64,000 bases of DNA, from NCBI GenBank assembly GCA_022496805.1, contig CM040093.1, forward strand, positions 14,548,213 through 14,612,212. The letters are read 5' to 3'. The notes under the pieces were generated by a model. It did no database searches, was not told the DNA's origin, and saw nothing but the letters and a program-made list of their open reading frames with translations. Shown here in pieces: positions 10,401 through 21,856 of the stretch. This DNA comes from Pohlia nutans. Lineage: Eukaryota > Streptophyta > Bryopsida > Bryales > Mniaceae. Numbering within the stretch: the stretch's first letter is position 1; each line of letters opens with the position of its first letter. The translations under genes and the position numbers were made by a program.

Positions 10401-12035
10401 TATGGTATCATGATGGTGGAAGCTTATGGTATTGACATGAATATTAGAGAGGGGTTAAGATATTTGTCAATGGCTAATACTGCTGACCTTTTACCTTGGC
10501 CAGGCCATGAAACTGACAGTTAATGAGGCGTTGTTGAGTAGTCTTGAGACGATGATGCCTGGCGCACGTGTGTGGGCATTGGAATTCATAGCTGGTGGAG
10601 GTGGAGGTGCTTCCCAGGTATAATACAAGCCTTCCACTTTCACACACGTTCTGTTACCCTAAATGACCAAGAAGTTCCAATTGGGCCTCCTGTTTTTTAT
10701 AGCAGTTTTGAATACCGGTAGGTCTTATATAGACTTCCTTTTGTTTAAACTTATTTATTTATTGACTAACACATGCAATGTTCTTCACTGATATAAAATG
10801 TGGTCCCATCGGAATTATATTTTTCACAATATGACTGATTGAAGTTGTCATTTTAAAACCATGATACTGAAGTATGAGTTAATGATTTGCTGTAATGTAG
10901 GTGGTATTCACGAATCCTATGGAGATTGTGAAAGTTCGACTTCAAACTCAGAAAAATGGGGCTCCGAAGAAGGCGCTGTGGACCATTGTGAAAGAACTCG
11001 GAGTGAAAGGGCTGTATGATGGTGCAGGTGTTACGCTAGCCCGTGATGTTCCTAGCTCAGCTATCTTCTTTGCCGCTTACACTCTACTCCGTGGATTGTA
11101 CCCGGACCAGAGTTTCCTCGCTGGAGCGCTCGCTGCTATACCGGCCACGGTATTGGTCACTCCCATGGACATTATCAAAACTCGCCTTCAGGTACGTTTT
11201 ATTAGACGTCTAAGTCCATCTCTCTAGCTACAGTACCGACTCTCTTGTCAATCTATCTAGTGTCATCCATAATCGGGCCTCATGTTCTTTTTAGCATTTT
11301 TTAGTAGGTCCTATGTGGAGTTTCTTTTATTTAATTTTTTAAAGTTTTTTATCAACACATGCAATGTCCTTCACTGATTCCGGTGATATAAAATTTGATC
11401 CCATTTGAATTATATTTTTCACAATATGAGTGATTGAATTTGTCATTTTAAAACTTTGAATCCTTGGTCCTTTAAGGTTAATGTGCCATCAAAACAGCTT
11501 GCCATACACTAACTGGACTTTTCTGTTAAATAGTGTACTTGGGTTATCTTTGGGACCACCATCAAAGAGTGGTTTGGGATTTTCTTGGTTTGCTAAATGG
11601 TGTTTTAATCTTGTCCATTGAGTGAAACACTAATACATGGTGTTCAATTAGCATTAAACCTATGAAATACTGTAGTGTATCATACTATTTATAGAATAAA
11701 TTGTGTAGTCTTTGCATCAGGTAATATTACTTTGGGTCGTTTTAGATTGGGGTCTTAAGTTTTTTTCAATATATTGTTTTGTAGAATATTTTCATTTTTC
11801 ATTCATGATTTCAGTGGTTATTGTGATGAGTGACCAATTACCAATTTGTGTCATACAGAAAGAACCTGAAGCAGGAGTTCAGCAATACACCGATTGGTGG
11901 GAGTGTCTGCAAGATATTGTAAGTAAGGAGGGACCCCAGGCTCTTTTCAAAGGGAGTCTTTTACGTGTTCTACGAACAAGCCCTCAGTTCGGCATTACCC
12001 TGATGATTTATGGAATCTTGTGCGACGGTCCATGA
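7478..12035 (+). CDS. Mitochondrial carrier family protein, aspartate/glutamate-carrier-like, plastid-like N-terminus
   Basis: Six exons, all phase 0: 7478-8083, 8794-9333, 10203-10325, 10504-10617, 10901-11191, 11859-12035; about 616 residues. The C-terminal 300 residues hold three carrier repeats with the signatures PLDTIKTRMQ, NPMEIVKVRLQ and TPMDIIKTRLQ. GLVPQLLGIAPEKAMKLTVN, DVPSSAIFFAAY and RTSPQFGITLMIY match the aralar/citrin group, so transport of acidic amino acids is likely but not proved. No EF-hands are visible. The first 200 residues look like a transit peptide, then RR at 117-118 and an alanine-rich hydrophobic stretch to ALAAE at 143, like a thylakoid signal. Residues 207-285 hold three copies of an acidic motif with FYAW(K/R)Q(V/I)QKE. 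Plastid or mitochondrial location is open. The start is the first in-frame ATG (7478); a second ATG follows directly. Confidence 0.9.
8100..8332. mobile_element. Family O element, copy 2 (one end kept)
   Basis: Shares GATCGCCAATCCCC, CAATTCA and the AATCATAATTT region with copy 1 at 18611-18779 and ends in GAAGCGGTG. The left terminal repeat is not clear. Lies in intron 1 of the carrier gene. Confidence 0.5.
8395..8660. repeat. Family N dispersed repeat, copy 1
   Basis: GGTTGGCCTACAATTAGCAA, TGATCTTTGAATGG, CACAACCTCCCACTTTGAA and CTGCATAAGAAATCAT recur at 32765-32936, and in part, reversed, near 38130-38260. No terminal repeats were identified. In intron 1 of the carrier gene. Confidence 0.6.
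9612..9945. repeat. Tandem repeat, about 131-bp unit, nearly three copies
   Basis: GTTGTGAACA recurs at 9631, 9761 and 9893, each followed by GAGTG(C/G)TAATGGGAGCT, with GAATCTGTCATGT upstream in two copies. Units diverge moderately. It fills much of intron 2 of the carrier gene. Confidence 0.75.
10654..10866 (-). mobile_element. Family A TTAA element, copy 3
   Basis: Starts TTACCCTAAATGACCAAG (TTAA changed to TTAC) and follows the family core; the right end has lost its GGACC terminus. It occupies intron 4 of the carrier gene. Confidence 0.75.
11270..11481 (-). mobile_element. Family A TTAA element, copy 4
   Basis: The left end is truncated; the core and right end CCTTGGTCCTTTAAGG followed by TTAA (11478-11481) are kept. 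Third family A copy in this gene, in the same orientation as copies 2 and 3, in intron 5. Confidence 0.8.
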
Positions 12036-12822
12036 ATTCATGAGCCACTCATTCATTGAAAGTAGTGAATGTTTTCACTCTTGCTCATTAATGTAATGTA
12101 GGGTACCGTGTCCTGTATATCTACCCGGCAATTGTAATTTAGTTAGTGAGCTCCAAAGGATTCATATCTACCATTGCTTACAGTTGCCTGCAATTATTTG
12201 AGGCGCTAACTGTGTCTCATGGGAGATAGATTGGCTTTTAGTTTACCCTCCCAAAACTCACCTAAAAAAAGATTCTTTTGATAATGTAACGACGGGCCCT
12301 TGAATTGGTCCAGACACTCAATTTTTGTTGTAAAGTAATTATTTTTCCACTTCGGAAATCAATTGTAAATTTCTACTGGAGAATTATCTGGCTAGTATTG
12401 TATTGCAATTTGGTGGATTAGTTATATTTATAAATGTTTTGTATGAATGTCACTTCTTTCATGTGCAATGAAGTTTTAGTAGTACAATAATCTTGTGCAA
12501 TTCTTTGGTAAGGGTGTCACATCATGTGATTTGTAGGTTTGTCACCAAATTGGGTACAACACGATCAGGTATTGGGGAGGTTTGTATGATTTTTCAAAAA
12601 CTCCTTGATAATCATATGCAATGTCTACGAATATATTGAGATGATTACACTATTGGTTGAGCTTTTGTAAAATCATTTGGTTTTTGATTACGATCATTTG
12701 ACAATTTGTATTTTTGACAGCTTGGTGCATATTCAAATTTTTGACAATTTCCACCGATAATTTGTCTAAGGTTTATGAAGTCAATTAGTTAAATGGCAAT
12801 TTCACTATTTTTCCTCGGTTGT
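12036..12822. other. 3' UTR and spacer after the carrier gene
   Basis: Directly after the stop codon the sequence is AT-rich and fits a 3' UTR and terminator zone. No further gene is seen before the family C element. Confidence 0.5.
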
Positions 12823-13633
12823 TTAACCCTTCAGTGCCTAGCAAGCCAGATTATGGTCACTGCAACGTCGGAAATGCAAATAACAGAGAATCCGTGAAGA
12901 ATTGGAACTTCAGTTCTGAAGTTCAGATTTGCGCACATACATTACGCACCTTCCAGAAAAAGAAATTTTCAATTTGGAATTGTACAACTATCAAAATACC
13001 TATCAACAGAACGCAAAAATACTGCAAATACTTGAAAATACAGTAAATACTTACAAATACAACATATGTATTGTGTAGTATTTCTTGTGTTTGGAAGTTT
13101 GTTATTTTGTTTTATTTTTTTGGATTGTGTTCTCTTCTTCATCTTCCATTAGTGTGTGTAATCCGATCTTGACTAATGTACCCACTCCTGTCAATTTTCA
13201 ACGTATAAATTTTTGTCCTAAACCGTACATGGACAAGTCACTTTCACTTATAAATCTCACAATAATTATGTGTGAGTCTATTTTTGATATAAAAGATTGC
13301 AACGGAGAGGTGTTGACATAGGGCATAGCTGAACTTCTTTGCTTTTATTTTTGAAAATTTACCTCAAATTCTATTTAACTTTGAAGTCACACACCCCCCA
13401 AAATCTCGTTTTTGAGCGTGCATTACACAGTTCAAATACATACTATAATCTTCCGATCCCACCATCGGATGATTCTCAAATTTTAATAAAATGTGTGCTC
13501 TTGAGTTGAGAATAGAATTGTACGGTTACTTTCTAATTTAACCTATTCTATTTTTGGTAGTCTCAACCACAGTGGAAAAACCCACTGAAATCCATAGCTG
13601 TCTGCTACAGTACCCTAGGCACTAAAGGGTTAA
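12823..13633 (+). mobile_element. Family C TTAA element, copy 1 (803 bp)
   Basis: TTAA at 12823-12826 and 13630-13633 flank an 803-bp element. Left end CCCTTCAGTGCCTAGC, right end CTAGGCACTAAAGGG. Copy 2 at 24362-25172 has exactly the same inner length. An open frame in other copies is cut here by TAG at about 13077-13079. Confidence 0.93.
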
Positions 13634-13878
13634 CCCCAAAAGGACCAAGAAGCCCAAATTGAGCCCAAACTGAGTCTCATATTTTTGTTAGCCTTTTTGA
13701 GTAGGTCCCATGTGGGCTTCTTTTTGTTTAATTTAATTCCTTTTTTGACCAACACATACAATGTTATTCACTGATTCTGGTGATTTAAAATTTGGTTCAA
13801 TATAAATTATGTTTTTCACAATATGATCCATTGAATTTATCTTTTTAATATCATGAATCTTTGGTCCTTTTCAGGGTG
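13634..13878 (-). mobile_element. Family A TTAA element, copy 5, sharing TTAA with C copy 1
   Basis: Begins at the same TTAA (13630-13633) that ends the family C copy: GGG-TTAA-CCCCAAAAGGACC. The right end decays into CAGGGTG and a T-run. One element appears to have entered the TTAA made by the other. Confidence 0.8.
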
Positions 13879-13906
13879 TTTTTTTTTTTTTTTTTTTTTT
13901 TTTTTT
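13879..13906. repeat. Poly-T run of 28
   Basis: An uninterrupted run of 28 T directly after the decayed right end of a family A copy. It may be a replication-slippage tract; length is likely to vary. Confidence 0.9.
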
Positions 13907-14484
13907 CCTGGCTTCTTGGAGCCAGATACTAGTGTGATAGCACAATCACACTGGTTGAAATGTGAAGGGACCATCCTCTATTACCATGATGGTGTACTGC
14001 TATAGTGCAAAAAATATGCTTAATCCTTTTGGGTTAAGTTAAAGTTGGCAACATAAGGTTTTCAACTAGTTGGTAGAGTTTTCCCTTTTCAACAGTAGCA
14101 TTGTAGATGGTCTGACACTGAATGCATTATCTCACTACCCAATATCCAGCTAAATTTGATGTGGACTTGCCACGATTCGGACATTTGCTACAATGGCACA
14201 GATTCTAAGGTGTTGCAGAGAGGGGCTAAAGAACCTTATGAGTTTTGTTTATTGATCAAAGGAGAAGTGAAGGGGCGAACTTCGGACCTGAGACCGTGAC
14301 GGCCTTTGGGGTCCCCTTGGAACGCAGCAGGGGACCCATGACCGCGCAAGGGGGAGCTCCAAATCCTAGTTTCAACTTTCTGTGTCGAGGCTCTGTTTCT
14401 CGAGGGCCATTTTCGCAAATTTTGCTCGTTGTGTTGCACCGCTTGCTGTAAGGTCTCCAAAGCTTTCCAAAGCCGCTCGCTACG
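13907..14484 (+). promoter_or_regulatory. Upstream region and 5' UTR of mtACP
   Basis: Composition rises sharply in GC from about 14270 and runs into the start codon at 14485, as in a transcribed leader. No clear TATA box or regulatory palindrome was recognised. Confidence 0.35.
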
Positions 14485-15652
14485 ATGCAGGCTGCTGCGA
14501 GATCCTCGTCCTCGTCGCTACGGGCGCTGCACGGATCTCTTTTGCAGCACTTGCGAGTGCAGCAGCCTGGATGGGGTGTGCTTCGAGCCATGTCCGCGGA
14601 AGCGCACGCACAGGGGACCTACCTCGATCGTTCGCAGGTCGTGGATCGCGTCCTCTCGGTGCTCAAGGGTAACGCCAAGGTGGATCCCGCTAAGGTACGT
14701 CCGTTTGCTGTTGCGCGCATTTAGGGTTTCGTAATGTGAACAGGGTGGACAATGCCGGGCACCCGAAATGGCTTTTAAACATAGTTCCTGTTATTAAATT
14801 GGTCAACTTTTTTATTGATGTTCTTGGTGCATATACAAAAGATACTGTTCTTGTTCCGATGCACCAAAGAGTGCATTATTTGCATACCCTATGCAGAAGT
14901 TTCGAAGGTTCAAAAGTGTTCAATTTTTTTATTGTTGGCGAATGAAAGAGGATTCCACTGTCATTTAGTAGGGGTTGTCACACCTCTTCCGAGAAGTTTG
15001 ATTCTTTTGAGATCGAGAACCTTGGGAGAGAAAATGTGGAGCCAATCGTGGCCATCGTGGCCATTCTCTATGAAGGTGTGACTCCTCTTAGGCTGTGTGA
15101 AGAATGAGAATGGACAAGCTTGTTAATCTTCTCCACGGCTTCGCAATCTTCACGGTTTCTCAATTTCACGCCTATTCTTCACTCTGGAGGACAAGAATGA
15201 AACTTCTCAATCTTCAGAGAATGGGCCCTTCGAAATTCAAGGAAAAAGTGCCACGTATGCATTTTCTGAAGATTGAGAATGGGAAGAAAGAGGTGTGACA
15301 CCCCCTGCTGTATGCAAGTTTAAAGTTTAATTGGCGGTTGTTCTAAAATCGTATCTTTGACGATAGGTATACATTGATGAAGGCGATGTACACTGGCTGA
15401 GCATCTGAACCCTACCTAAGCTCTCTGAATTTGCAGTTGATTGGTGTTTCACTGTTGAATGATTTTCTGCACCAGGTGTCAGAGACGGCAAGCTTTAAAC
15501 AGGATTTAGGGCTTGACAGTTTAGACGAAGTGGAGATTGTGATGGCAATTGAGGAGGAATTCGCGTTGGAGATTCCAGATGCGGAGGCTGACAAAATCAA
15601 GTCCACGAGGGATGTGATCGAGTTCGTTGCCTCGCACCCGCGGGCCAAGTAG
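14485..15652 (+). CDS. mtACP: Mitochondrial acyl carrier protein (complex I subunit type)
   Basis: Two exons, phase 0: 14485-14694 and 15476-15652; 128 residues. Exon 2 gives [20 protein letters not shown]; Ser85 in the DSL motif is the 4'-phosphopantetheine site. The end, [18 protein letters not shown], is typical of mitochondrial ACP. The first 40 residues ([20 protein letters not shown]) are rich in Ala, Arg and Ser with no acidic residue until later: a presequence. The protein carries growing acyl chains in mitochondrial fatty acid synthesis, supplies octanoate for lipoate, and is a structural subunit of complex I and partner of LYR proteins. The acceptor at 15475 was chosen over one at 15436 because it yields the family's continuous sequence VDPAK-VSETASF. 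Confidence 0.95.
14970..15304 (+). mobile_element. Family I element, copy 1 (GTCACACC ends)
   Basis: Ends AGGGGTTGTCACACCTCTT and the inverse AGGTGTGACACCCC. The interior (AGAAGTTTGATTCT, GGCCATTCTC, TTCTCAATCTTCAGAGAATG) matches copy 2 at 27737-28031 in the reverse direction. It lies in the only intron of mtACP. Confidence 0.85.
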
Positions 15653-16787
15653 TTTTGTACTCCCTCTCACTCTTGTCAATTTTTACTCAATTGTTAGATC
15701 AGAGCAAACATGGTGCAGCCGGAGAGTTTTTTTACATTCTCTTTGTATTGGTCTTCTGAATAGAATTCTTCTTGCTCGATGAAGCTTCACATTCAAGAGG
15801 TCAGTTATACCTCACATTATGCGTGATATTGCCAACGTGGAAATGATTGAAATATTTCACTCGTTACTCGGGAATAAATGGCAGCATTCATCGCTCTTCA
15901 AAATTTGACGTGCTGTATTAATTGACTTCAATTTATAGTTGCCAGGTGTCCTGGTAATGCAATGCCAGGCTTCTGAGTGGGCACGTTGTCGACCATCTGG
16001 ATTAGTTTGACCAGGTATTGGGTACAATCCGTGTGGGCACTGAACTAATTTGTTGGACTGCTGAGGCCAAAGAGATCAAGGTAGAGGATACTATTTGTTA
16101 CTTTAAGCACTTCAACATGTGTAGTTGTATGATATTTGGGAGATATATAGAGCTGTAGAGAGATCTTTGAGTACAAGAGCCAAAGAGCCAAATTTGTTGA
16201 GATCAATTTTTTGTCATTGTGTATACATTTCTCATGCAATTTCAAAGTGGAACATTGTAGACCACTAGAAGTGAGAATAGACAACTCCATTTGTAGTCAA
16301 AGGTGAGTGGTTAGACATTTAGCCAAGTCATGCTTACACCACTTGCTAATAAGTCCAACCAAATGTGTGAATTGATGAGTTGTTTTGGTAACAGCAAGAG
16401 TGAGGGGTCAGTATAGGAGAGGGGATCAAGTCTAATGGTTTTAGTATCCTCTACCGTATACCAAGCAGAGCCGGTTTGAAGGCGGATTCTCAATATTGTT
16501 TAGCTATCGTCTGCATGAGTCGGGTACAAGTGGCATTGTTGAGCTCTGAATGCAACCTAACCTGGTTGCTGCTCGTCTCACATGTTTGAAGTATCCATGT
16601 TTGAAGTATCCATTACCTCAGGACGATAGTGATCTTACATTTGTGCAAAATGAACAAATATAAGATTACATAAGATTCAACAAATTTGTTCATGTACTAT
16701 GATACCTGCAACTTACAAAAGCATGTGACGGTGGAGATGTATGAATCTCCTGTCATTGTCTCCTAAGTATTAGAAAATCCCAAAGGC
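15653..16787. other. Gene-free stretch after mtACP
   Basis: The first few hundred bases fit a 3' UTR. No protein-like frame, RNA gene or clear repeat was seen in the rest. Confidence 0.5.
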
Positions 16788-17028
16788 TTAACCCTTAAAC
16801 GACTTTACAAGCCCCATGGGCTTGATAGTATTTTGGGAGAATCTTGCTCGTAACTTCTACTCTGTTGCCTCATATGGGGTTTTTAAAATGTCAAACCGAG
16901 CACCTTTGAGGGATCTATATTTCTTTAAAATAGAACCAAAATAAAGTAAAAAGAGAATCATGCTTAAAATGAAGTTTAAAGTGCTTTTGGGTGTGGAATC
17001 AGGAAAGCATATGTCCTTTAAGGGTTAA
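16788..17028. mobile_element. Family H TTAA element (233 bp)
   Basis: TTAA 16788-16791 and 17025-17028 enclose 233 bp with ends CCCTTAAACGAC and GTCCTTTAAGGG. Only one full copy here. A short tandem duplication follows it (CATAATGCCAAGTTGTTT(T/C)ATTG repeated about 50 bases apart). Confidence 0.85.
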
Positions 17029-17875
17029 GACATAATGCCAAGTTGTTTTATTGCATCTCAAATGTTTGATGAACATAATGCCAAGTTGTTTCATTGAATC
17101 TCGAATGTTGAGATTTGTATTTTTTGGTTGGTTGATGAAAGGCTCACTCATAACATTCAGTAGCATGCATTGTCACTGCCTTGGCTCTATAGCAGATGGT
17201 GTGGAATATTCCATACCCAACAACACTTCATTAGTAGCTCAGTGGACATGTGGAGGCTCAAGGTGATCAGCAGAGTGCATGAAGGAAAGGCAATAGGCAT
17301 GAAGGCTACTGAATGTTATACTTTGACCAACCAACATGAACAAGAGTTTCTGCTTATGAACATTGCAAGTAGATGAAGCAGTTATGCTACATATGCTTTG
17401 CCATAAATTTGTTGGTCTCTGCTTCAAATGATATTGTGTTGAGCATACAAACTTACATATTACAAACTTCTTACACACTGAAGTGCAAAACAGAAATCCT
17501 CTTTCATTTATGAACAATAAAATATACAAATATAACTAGTCTAATAATAAATATCCAGCGAGAATTGATGTCTTTTACCAAAGTTCATTCAAAGGTGAGG
17601 ATAAATAGTGTCCCTATAATACTATACATAGGAGTTTGCTACTTGTCATTCACACTTCCACTAAGAGTACCATGTTCCTTTTAGGTGATGAGAGTGAAAT
17701 GAGCTGGCATGCCATGTTTATTATAAAGTTGTCATTCATCATTGTAACACCACATCCAGAAGGTTTTCTATCATTTAAATTTTTTTTAGTAATTTTTTTT
17801 TTACGAGGACACCATATCTCCAAAACTCAAATAGTGTCCATGTTGAGAAGTAGTGTCCCAGACACTAAATCATTA
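17029..17875. other. Gene-free stretch
   Basis: Apart from the short duplication at its start I see nothing interpretable; open frames are short and lack family features. Confidence 0.5.
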
Positions 17876-18253
17876 GAGTTATCCATAAAGTCACCTTGGA
17901 TTTGAAGAATCAACAAAGAATTTTGCTTTACTATACTCTTATTTGTTCACTCTAAATAGTTAAAAGGTGTGGAAGATTTTGGTGGTCTATCATTATTAGG
18001 TGTGTAAGAGGTGTGTAAGAGCTTGGTGGTCTTCAAAAGTTTTCAAAAAAAATTTAGCACCAAGAAAGGAGCTAAAAAACTTTTGAAAACTTTTGAAGAC
18101 CACCAAGCTCTTACACACCTCTTATACACCTAATAATGATAAACCACCAAGATCTTCCACACCTTTTAACTATTTGGAGTGAACAAATAAGAGTATAATA
18201 AAGCAAAATTCATGGTATCTTCTTCAATATTTGATGGACTTTACGGATAACTC
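17876..18253. mobile_element. Large foldback element, arms about 180 bp
   Basis: The two halves are inverted copies over nearly the whole length, from GAGTTATCCATAAAGT to ACTTTACGGATAACTC, around a centre at about 18051-18080. Near the centre the arms are almost perfect (CTTGGTGGTCTTCAAAAG on the left). A transcript would form a long hairpin. No target duplication was recognised. Confidence 0.88.
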
Positions 18254-18610
18254 CATTATGTAGCAAAAAAAATGGCCGTTTTGAGTGTCCACACCTTACA
18301 AATTCAGGAGCACATTTTGAACTTTGTGCAAGTTCTCACTAGGTGGATGCAAGAAAAATAACTGTTACTGCTGGCTTTAATATGCTTTCCCTGGGATGTC
18401 TTGCCCATGAACACTCTGAGAGATTTCTATGGTGCCATCATAAGTGCCAGGTTCCTTGTACTCATGCCAGATCAACCAAACATCAATAGCTTTTAAAGAT
18501 GATACAACATTCACTTAAATTTCTTGTCCCTCCAACCCAGTTTACAAACAAACGTACCCCAGTCCTCTTTATTACAAACCAACTCCCACAAAGAGCCAGC
18601 CAAGAGAAAA

Positions 18611-18779
18611 TACCGCTTCCGTTAAAGTGCACACACAATGTGGATTGATGATCGCCAATCCCCTTCAATTCATAACACATTCTTTAAAAATTGCATGATA
18701 CAGAGAGAGCCGGTGATCACCGTCCTACCTCATGAAATTCATAGCTCAAAATCAGAATCATAATTTAACAGAAGCGGTA
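18611..18779. mobile_element. Family O element, copy 1 (TA-flanked)
   Basis: TA, then CCGCTTCCGTTAAA, and at the far end TTTAACAGAAGCGG then TA: 14-bp inverted ends with one mismatch and TA on both sides, as in Tc1/mariner-type miniature elements. About 165 bp. Confidence 0.7.
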
Positions 18780-20219
18780 TTAGAAGTAGATTATTTGGCG
18801 ATTGCAGACATTGCAACAAACCGAAGATGTTGCGAAACAGAAGCCCAAGATTGAACAAAATTTGCTCCAATGGTATTCCACAGCCTTTGTTGACTTGTAG
18901 TGACTCGCAAGAAAGTCGTGGAAAGTGATATTGTTTGAAGAATCAAAACGATAAGCATTGACGATTCTGAGGTTCTCAAAGTCAATGTTTAAGTCGGTTG
19001 ATGAGGAAAACAGGTTGTGGCCATGCTCCTCCAGAACGGTTGGGGGTCACCTGAAGCCAAACTAGCAAATGGGATGCACGGTTATAGGGGCTTTACACAG
19101 TCACCATGTATGTGTACGAGCATCTTCAGTCGTGCAACAAAACTTCATCAACAACAAAAAAAATTGGTGTTGGATTTAGAGGGTGGGCCACATCACTGAA
19201 CGGAGAGTTTTTCAAAGGAACCAGCTAAAATTTAATATTTTACAAAAGCAACCGGTTTTAGACAAGAACCCATCTGGTTATTACCTATGTGTCACCTAGG
19301 TAGTACCTGAGTATCACAAAATTTATCCAGTTTTAGCCTGAAACTATGAGTTTCAACCGGTAATTTGGCAATTTCATTTGATTCGGCTGATTTTACACTA
19401 ATTTCCGGATCTCCTCGTACATTGGGCCATATGTTTACTCCACCTGTGTAACTCACTAAATATATTTTCAACCAATCGCAAGTCTCCTAGTATGCAAAAG
19501 CAAAAAGTAAGATATCATTTATTGTGACAACTTGTTAATTGTAAAAAAAAAATTGTTTAGAAGAGATGTTGGTCCCTCTAAAAGGGCAGTGATTTGGAGG
19601 GGCAATGAGAATTTGGGGGTGGGTCCTAGCATTTATAGTGAGCTTTTCATTCAAAATTTGAAGATATTGGAGTATTTGTTGCATGACATGAGATGCTCTA
19701 AGGTAGGTCATTCCTTTGAGTAATTTCACAAATGTTACATAACTATGCAAGAGGGTGTAAAGCTTGACCATCATCTACCTTGCATTGGTGGGATCGTGAA
19801 ATGGAGTGGCTTATTCTATGCAAAGAATCCAAACAATTTGCACCAATTAGTGCACAAGGCTTGGCTTCCACTAGTTTCAGTAACTCATGCTCTACGTTGT
19901 GTTTTGTGAAGTGAAGTTATGTACATAGGAAGTGCGATTTGAAATACTCAAGCAATTTCCAAAGTTCTTTATATGGCTATACTGACAATATTCTTGGGTC
20001 AATTGGAAAAGATCATGCATAGAAGAATGACATAGAGAATAGTGGAAGAGTCAAATAGTTAAACCATTAGTGTTCAGGGTGGTTATAGAGAAACCAAAGT
20101 TTTTTGGTGATTTTTTTCTTAAAACTTACTCTGTTCAAATTGTGGATACTATTAATAGTTTGTAACCGTATGAATGTAAGCACAACTTAATCAAACAAGT
20201 GCCAGTTAAACCTTGGTAA
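18780..20219. other. Gene-free stretch
   Basis: No gene, RNA or repeat could be supported here. Frames of 60-80 codons at 18791-18985, 19017-19199 and 19532-19723 have no recognisable features. Confidence 0.5.
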
Positions 20220-20849
20220 GATCGGACCATCGGATTGAAAGATTATGGAGGGTCATTGAACCGTATAATGCACATTCAAAAATGAGATTTTGGAGGGTGT
20301 ACGACTTCATAGTTAAATAGAATTTGGGTTAAATTTTCAATAATGAAAGTGAACTAATGTCAACACCTCTCCATTGCAATCTTTCATATCAAGAACAGAC
20401 TCACACATAATTATTGTGAATTTTATAAGTGATAGTGATTTATCAATATACGGTTTAGGACAAAAAATTATACGTTAAAAAATGAAAGGAGTTGGTACAT
20501 TGATCAAGATCGGAATACATACACTAATGGAACATGAACAAGAGAACACAATCCAAAAAAATAAAAGAAGATAACAAACTTCCAAACACGAGAAATACCG
20601 CATAGTACATGTGTTGTATTTGTAAGTATTTATTGTATTTTCAAACATTTGCAGTATTTTCATGTTTTGTTCATAGGTAATTTGATAGTTGCACAGATCC
20701 AAATTGAAATTATATTTTTCTAGAAGATGTGTGTTATAAATCTCCAACTCTTAACATCACAATTCAAAATCCAATTGTTCATGGATTTTCCTTTATTTGC
20801 GTTTTCGACACATCAGTCACCACAATGTGGTCTCTTGGGCACTAAAGGA
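20220..20849 (-). mobile_element. Family C TTAA element, copy 4 (truncated)
   Basis: Reverse orientation. The left-family end is at right: GGGCACTAAAGGA then TTAA 20850-20853. The other end is lost near 20220. The internal open frame at 20475-20747 (minus strand) matches that of copy 2. Confidence 0.85.
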
Positions 20850-21459
20850 TTAACCCCTAAATGTCACAACGTTCGGTTTTTGAACGACTAACAAATTCAA
20901 ACTCACCCTACGTTCTCATTAATGATTGAATGAAAGTCATCCAATTTTTTGAAGAGACTTCATCAAGTCTTTATCCTATCCAATGGTTGGATTTGATAAT
21001 ACTAGAGTACATTTTTTCTAAAATTACAAATGTAGAAGTATGATTGTCAAGTTGTTGACCAAGTCAAAATTAAAAATGTAGAAGTAAGTCAAGTCGTTGA
21101 CCAAGCCAAAATTGCATTGACTGTAGTTCAAAAGTGACCTTGCAAAATCAAGGTCATAGATTGAAGGAACATAAAAATTTCAAAGAATCACCACGTTTAA
21201 GAGTATCTCATTTCAAATTCATTCCAACAAATTTTACCCAAAAAATATTAAATCTTTGTTTGTAATCCAATTTAGAAGGAATTTTTAATTTTAACTTTCA
21301 ACTTTTATAATTAAATATTGGTGATAGCACTGGTGAATCGAACCGTATGGATGGAATCTAAAATTCAAAATCTAGAACTTTCATATGAATATCAATTCCA
21401 AAATATCAGTCTTCTCAAATCGTCAATTCCAGGGACACCCTGGTACGTTTAGGGGTTAA
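20850..21459 (+). mobile_element. Family D TTAA element, copy 1 (602 bp)
   Basis: TTAA 20850-20853 is shared with the neighbouring family C copy. Left end CCCCTAAATGTCACAACG; right end CCTGGTACGTTTAGGGG, then TTAA 21456-21459. Part of the interior (GTATGGATGGAATCTAAAAT) resembles family B reversed, so the two families share a core. Confidence 0.9.
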
Positions 21460-21856
21460 GAGAGACTAAAGAACTTATAAGAGCCAAAAGAAAACTATAT
21501 AGGCAAAACAAGATATCTTCATGCACAATTAAGATTCTTCAACTACACCATTCACTGCGATTACTGAAATTTATATCTTGTTGAAATTTTTTACTTGTAA
21601 GAAAATGTTTAATATGTTAGGAACTAAATCATACATGATTTTATACTAACCCATTTTGTTTTAAATAAGTCAAAAAATGAATTTTTAAATTCACACTCAT
21701 AGCAAAAGGTCCTAATAAGAACATTGAGATCACTGCATACTGTGGGTGGGTGAATGGTGTAGGTACATTCATCCATTTGGATAAATTCTCATCTATTTGA
21801 ACAAATTTTCATTCATTTTGAATGAATTTTACCACAATATTTTGGAAAAACAATTA
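21460..21856. other. Spacer between TTAA elements
   Basis: AT-rich; contains repeated TTCAT(C/T)(C/T)ATTT motifs around 21770-21830. No gene. Confidence 0.5.
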
